Notes under the pieces: generated by a model
What the model saw: only the letters and a program-made list of their open reading frames with translations
Database searches by the model: none
What the model was told of the DNA's origin: nothing
Part shown: positions 6,675-9,327 of the stretch, in pieces
How positions within the stretch are numbered: position 1 is the first letter of the stretch
How the letters are laid out: every line of letters starts with the position of its first letter
Assembly: GCA_964576715.1 (NCBI GenBank)
Contig: CAZNWE010000121.1
Span: 1-9,327, forward strand
DNA: 9,327 nucleotides
Direction: 5' to 3'
DNA from: SLRI01 sp964576715
Lineage (GTDB): Bacteria; Pseudomonadota; Alphaproteobacteria; Geminicoccales; Geminicoccaceae
Position numbers and translations under genes: made by a program

Positions 6675-6830
6675 GGCTGCGTTTTCGGCCTTGCCGGGCA
6701 AACCGTATGGGTGTGCGCGTATAGTGGCTCACTGGTAGAAAGCCTACACGGCCCCGCTCCTGCCTTACAAGGCGGATCAAGCACCCTGGCCAAGAGACTG
6801 ACGGACTATGGCTCTGCGGTCACGCGGCGG
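6675..6830. promoter_or_regulatory. parA upstream region with short palindromes
   Basis: This 156-bp gap separates the small gene ending at 6831 from parA. It contains GCCTTACAAGGC at 6762-6773 (5-bp arms, two-base centre; too tight a loop for a terminator, so more like an operator half-site arrangement) and AGTGGCTCACT around 6723-6733 (4-bp arms). On the minus strand TATACG at 6718-6723 could be a -10 box for parA, but no matching -35 is present at 16-18 bp. Autoregulation by the ribbon-helix-helix protein would be typical of such pairs, but this is inference. Confidence 0.3.
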
Positions 6831-6977
6831 TCAAAGCAGCCAGTCGATCGGCAACGGTGCCGCGAGGCCGGCGCCGAGCCGGCGCCGGAAGCCGGCACCG
6901 GGCTCGCGGTCGTCGACGATCGCACCTTGCGGGGTCGCCTCGAGCCGGCGCCCGGCCTTGTTCGACACGTCGAGCAT
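6831..6977 (-). CDS. Small protein of unknown function, 48 aa
   Basis: I do not recognise this 48-aa product, which starts MLDVSNKAGRRLEATPQ and ends PLPIDWLL. About 90% of its third codon positions are G or C, against roughly half of its second positions, the signature of real genes in this genome. Its ATG at 6977 follows the stop of the 51-aa gene by two bases (TGA-GG-ATG). Upstream in the same frame, before this ATG, the third positions become AT-rich, so coding starts here rather than at the ATG at 7025. It is the last gene of the ggt operon. Alternatively, it and the 51-aa gene are two halves of one frameshifted gene. Confidence 0.5.
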   Translation of the reverse strand: MLDVSNKAGRRLEATPQGAIVDDREPGAGFRRRLGAGLAAPLPIDWLL

Positions 6978-6979
6978 CC

Positions 6980-7135
6980 TCACGCTGACTGCCCAAAGCC
7001 GGCGTTTTCGATGTCGTTTTGGCATTCGGCGGGCGGCAGCGCTGCGTCGAGCCGTTGGCCGCGGCAGGATCGGCCGTGGCGGACGGCCCGCAGGACCGCG
7101 GCACGGGCCGCCTCGATCCGCAGCCGGCTTCGCAT
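6980..7135 (-). CDS. Small basic protein of unknown function, 51 aa
   Basis: I do not recognise this 51-aa product. It starts MRSRLRIEAARAAVLRAVRH, a likely basic amphipathic helix, and contains two cysteines (residues 24 and 39). About 80% of its third codon positions are G or C. The ATG at 7135 lies three bases after the stop of the Dabb gene, with GGGGTG about ten bases upstream as a plausible ribosome-binding site. The TGA at 6980-6982 is followed two bases later by the next small gene. The tight packing on both sides argues for a real operon member or for the first half of a gene split by a frameshift. Confidence 0.5.
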   Translation of the reverse strand: MRSRLRIEAARAAVLRAVRHGRSCRGQRLDAALPPAECQNDIENAGFGQSA

Positions 7136-7138
7136 CGC

Positions 7139-7477
7139 TCAGCCCACCCCTGGTTCGTCGACCACGCCGTCGTTGCCGGCGGCCTCGCTCGCGGCCGTAT
7201 CGATGTCGGCGGCAAGCCGCAGTTCGCGCAGCGGGCGGACGATGCGGATCGCCTCGGCGTAGAGCGGGTCGGCCTTGTAGGCGGCCAGGGCCGCCTGGTC
7301 CCTGAACTCGCCATAGACTACGATGTCGATCTCGTTGCCGAGCTGATCGCAGGCGAGATTGCGGCGGACCTCGAGCCGCGACGCCGCCGCGATCCGCTCG
7401 AGCCGCTTGAGCCCCGCTTCGATCCGCGGCAGATCGGCCGGATCGCGGGCCGAGAAGAAGACGATGTGGCGTATCAT
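7139..7477 (-). CDS. Dabb (stress-responsive A/B barrel) domain protein
   Basis: This 112-aa protein has the dimeric alpha+beta barrel (Dabb) fold. It begins MIRHIVFFSA, the usual first strand with its conserved His 4, and continues with an amphipathic helix (16-32), DQLGNEIDIVVYGEF (44-58) and the F-x-D-x-A-A-L-x-A-Y-x-x-x-P-x-Y pattern (58-73). Dabb proteins include stress-induced plant proteins and small-molecule enzymes such as polyketide cyclases, but most bacterial ones have no known reaction, and none is assigned here. Residues 95-112 form an extra acidic, probably unstructured tail. The ATG at 7477 lies five bases after the gamma-glutamyltransferase stop, without a strong ribosome-binding site, so translation is probably coupled. 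Confidence 0.9.
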   Translation of the reverse strand: MIRHIVFFSARDPADLPRIEAGLKRLERIAAASRLEVRRNLACDQLGNEIDIVVYGEFRDQAALAAYKADPLYAEAIRIVRPLRELRLAADIDTAASEAAGNDGVVDEPGVG

Positions 7478-7482
7478 CGCGA

Positions 7483-9114
7483 TCAGTAGCCGAGTGCCAG
7501 GCCGTCCTTGCGTGGGTCCGAGCCGCCGATCAGCACGCCGCGCGCGCGATCGACGGTGATCACCTGCCCGCCGCCCCAGGGCACCGCGGCCGGCACCGGC
7601 TCGTGCCCCCTGGCCCGCAATCCCTGGCGGGCGGCGGCGCTGATCCCGTTCTCGACCTGGAGCGGCCCCGGATGGGCCATCACCCGGGGCGCGTCGAGCG
7701 CCGCCTGCGGGTCCATGCCGTAGTCCAGCATGTTGACCATGACCCGGCTGTGCCCGACCGGCTGGTAGTCGCCGCCCATCACCCCGAAGCTCGCCCACAG
7801 CCGGTCGTCCTTGAAGGCGAGCCCGGGGATGATGGTGTGCATCGGCCGCTTGCGCGGGGCGATGGCGTTGGCGTTGGCGTGGTCGAGGCTGAACGACCGG
7901 CCGCGATTGTGAAAGACGACACCGGTCGCCGGGCAGACGAGGCCGCTGCCGAAGCTGTCGTAGATCGAGTTGATGAACGAGCAGGCGTTGCCGTCGCGGT
8001 CGACCACGCTGAGGTATACGGTCTCCTTATGCTCGGCCAGGGGGTGCTGGGCCAGGGAGTGCTGGGCCAGGGGGTGCCCGGGCAGGAGCGGCGGCGGCAG
8101 CGTGGCCAGGGCCTGGTCCGGGTCGATCATCGCCGCCAGCGCCGCCGCGTAATCCTTGGCCAGCAGTCGCTCGGTCGGCAGCCGGCGCTGCCGCGGATCG
8201 GCGATCGCCGCAGCGCGATCACGAAAGGCGAGCCGCGTCGCCTCGGCCTCGAGATGCAGCCGTTCGGCCCCGTTCGGATCGAGGCCGGCGAGCGCCAGTT
8301 GCTCGAACATCTGCAGCATCAAGAGCGCGATCGCCCCTTGCCCGTTGGGCGGGCACTCGTAGACCTGCACGTCTCGGTAGGTGGCGCTGATCGGGGCGAC
8401 CCATTCGGGCTGGAATTCGGCGAAATCGGCTTCGCTGTGCAGCCCGCCGAACGCGTTCAAGCTCGCCACCATGGCGGCGGCGAGCGGTCCTGCGTAGAAC
8501 GCGTCGGCGCCTTGCGCGGCGATCGTCTCGAGTGTCGCTGCGAGGGTTTCGAGCCGCAGCCTGTCGCCGACGGCCGGCGGCCTGCCGCCGGGCAGGTAGA
8601 TGGCCTTGCCGGCCGGGCTGCGCTCGAGCCGTGCGGCCGCCCGCTGCCAGTCGAACGCCACCCTGGGATGGACCGGAAAGCCGTCCCGGGCATAGCCGAT
8701 CGCCGGCCGCAGGAGCTCGTCCAGGGCCAGCCGTCCATGCCGCTCCAAGAGTGCGTGCCAGCTGCGCAGTGCGCCCGGGACGGTGACGCTGTGCGCGCCG
8801 CCGTCCGGCATCGCGGTCAGCCCGGCAGCGCGCAGCCGATCGACCGAGAGCGCCGCCGGCGCCCAGCCCGAGCCGTTCAAGGCGTCGACCCCGCCGCCGG
8901 CCGGCGCATAGAGCACCCAGCAATCGCCGCCGATCCCGGTCATCGCCGGCTCGACCACGCACTGCACGGCGCAGGCCGCAACAGCCGCGTCGGCCGCACT
9001 GCCGCCGAGCTTGAGCACCTCGATCGCGGCGAGGGTCGCCAACGGGTGCGAGGTCGCAGCCATGGCCGACCCGGCAATCGCCGGCGAGCGGCCGGGCAAA
9101 TGAAAGTCACGCAT
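7483..9114 (-). CDS. Gamma-glutamyltransferase / glutathione hydrolase family protein
   Basis: This 543-aa N-terminal-nucleophile hydrolase transfers or hydrolyses gamma-glutamyl groups, for example of glutathione; it should self-cleave into large and small subunits. It begins MRDFHLPGRSP without a signal peptide, so it is probably cytoplasmic, unlike the periplasmic E. coli enzyme. Landmarks are ATSHPLAT (20-27), GGSAADAAVA (38-47), VEPAMTGIGGDC (54-65), the small-subunit start KETVYLSVVDRDGNA (363-377) with predicted nucleophile Thr 365, SFINS (379-383), RPMHTIIP (423-430) and the oxyanion GG at 447-448 (GVMGGDYQP). The ATG at 9114 has AAGGAGAGG six bases upstream; a longer in-frame start at 9195 would add atypical residues. 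A five-residue repeat (347-361) sits just before Thr 365. It heads an operon with the Dabb and two small genes. Confidence 0.94.
   Translation of the reverse strand: MRDFHLPGRSPAIAGSAMAATSHPLATLAAIEVLKLGGSAADAAVAACAVQCVVEPAMTGIGGDCWVLYAPAGGGVDALNGSGWAPAALSVDRLRAAGLTAMPDGGAHSVTVPGALRSWHALLERHGRLALDELLRPAIGYARDGFPVHPRVAFDWQRAAARLERSPAGKAIYLPGGRPPAVGDRLRLETLAATLETIAAQGADAFYAGPLAAAMVASLNAFGGLHSEADFAEFQPEWVAPISATYRDVQVYECPPNGQGAIALLMLQMFEQLALAGLDPNGAERLHLEAEATRLAFRDRAAAIADPRQRRLPTERLLAKDYAAALAAMIDPDQALATLPPPLLPGHPLAQHSLAQHPLAEHKETVYLSVVDRDGNACSFINSIYDSFGSGLVCPATGVVFHNRGRSFSLDHANANAIAPRKRPMHTIIPGLAFKDDRLWASFGVMGGDYQPVGHSRVMVNMLDYGMDPQAALDAPRVMAHPGPLQVENGISAAARQGLRARGHEPVPAAVPWGGGQVITVDRARGVLIGGSDPRKDGLALGY
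8032..8076 (-). repeat. Three-copy 15-bp in-frame repeat in the gamma-glutamyltransferase gene
   Basis: Three consecutive 15-bp units (8062-8076, 8047-8061, 8032-8046; CACCCCCTGGCCCAG with one change in each of the other two) encode HPLAQ-HSLAQ-HPLAE, followed by another His. The repeat sits in the linker that ends the large subunit, three residues before the predicted catalytic Thr. The near-identical DNA suggests recent slippage expansion. Confidence 0.9.
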
Positions 9115-9120
9115 CGCAGC

Positions 9121-9129
9121 CCTCTCCTT
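9121..9129 (-). promoter_or_regulatory. Ribosome-binding site of the gamma-glutamyltransferase gene
   Basis: The minus strand reads AAGGAGAGG, a strong match to the 16S 3' end, six bases before the ATG at 9114. It decides the start in favour of 9114 and is the best ribosome-binding site in the window. Confidence 0.85.
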
Positions 9130-9198
9130 ACCCCGATCCCTACCAGCCGGCACCGGTTCGGTCACCAGCCACCGACAGCCGCCATCCCAAGCCAAGAA

Positions 9199-9227
9199 TT
9201 GCCGGCCCGCCGCCCGACCCCTTATAT
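9199..9227 (+). promoter_or_regulatory. Sigma-70-type promoter of the tRNA-Ser gene
   Basis: TTGCCG at 9199-9204 (-35) and TTATAT at 9222-9227 (-10) are separated by exactly 17 bp. Transcription would start near 9234, a few bases before the mature tRNA 5' end at 9238. The -10 is an AT-rich island in very GC-rich DNA. Confidence 0.75.
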
Positions 9228-9237
9228 GGTCGATGAG

Positions 9238-9327
9238 GGATGGGTGGCCGAGTGGTTGAAGGCAGCGGTCTTGAAAACCGCCGTGGGGTCAAACCCACCG
9301 TGGGTTCGAATCCCACCCCATCCGCCA
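9238..9327 (+). tRNA. tRNA-Ser (anticodon UGA)
   Basis: This is a 90-nt class II tRNA with CCA encoded at 9325-9327, the last bases of the window. The acceptor arms GGATGGG (9238-9244) and CCCATCC (9317-9323) pair fully, with G as discriminator. The D arm GCCGAGTGGTTGAAGGC, the anticodon loop CTTGAAA with anticodon TGA, a long variable arm typical of serine tRNAs, and the T arm GTGGG-TTCGAAT-CCCAC are all present. It decodes UCA and other UCN codons. It is transcribed divergently from the gamma-glutamyltransferase operon from the promoter at 9199-9227. Confidence 0.98.

Noticed and set aside
6831..7025. 64-codon version of the last small gene starting at 7025
   Set aside because: Codons between 7025 and 6978 in that frame have AT-rich third positions, while the other frame there is GC3-rich, so the ATG at 6977 is the better start.
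5925..7262. A 445-codon plus-strand open frame over parA and the small genes
   Set aside because: It lies opposite ParA, whose Walker motifs are unambiguous, and shows no family feature of its own.

Overview
The window is very GC-rich, with third codon positions almost always G or C. Its gene content (a histone-deacetylase-like gene, xseB, ispA and dxs in one run; a ParA/ribbon-helix-helix pair; a cytoplasmic-type gamma-glutamyltransferase followed by a Dabb protein) suggests an alphaproteobacterium, probably of the Rhodospirillales group. That placement is inferred from gene order and protein style, not from a phylogenetic marker. Every protein gene lies on the minus strand; only the tRNA at the right edge is on the plus strand.

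Region 1 (1-2654, read right to left) is an isoprenoid-precursor operon. A histone-deacetylase/acetylpolyamine-amidohydrolase-like gene overlaps xseB by an ATGA junction, xseB is followed 14 nt later by ispA (farnesyl/geranyl diphosphate synthase), and 47 nt further on dxs begins and runs off the left edge. Dxs makes DXP, the entry compound of the MEP pathway, and IspA condenses the resulting C5 units. The other two genes are co-transcribed passengers with hydrolytic roles.

Region 2 (2655-3158) has no gene I can support. It holds a small 15-bp repeat and a 16-bp tandem array with strong G-quadruplex potential. The array begins exactly at the stop codon of the next gene and supplies stops in all three minus-strand frames.

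Region 3 (3159-5767) holds two adjacent genes of unknown function (437 and 368 aa), 31 nt apart and probably one operon. A near-consensus CtrA-type box lies about 50-70 nt upstream of the first.

Region 4 (5768-6830) is an overlapping parA/ribbon-helix-helix pair plus its upstream region.

Region 5 (6831-9114) is a tight operon: gamma-glutamyltransferase, Dabb protein, then two very short genes (51 and 48 aa) joined by gaps of 5, 3 and 2 nt. The two short genes are supported by codon bias and by a clean frame switch at a TGA-GG-ATG junction. A tRNA-Ser(UGA) gene with a good sigma-70-type promoter is transcribed divergently at the right edge.

The least-described material is the unknown pair with its possible CtrA site, the two small genes behind Dabb, the G-quadruplex array, and a five-residue repeat next to the catalytic threonine of the gamma-glutamyltransferase.
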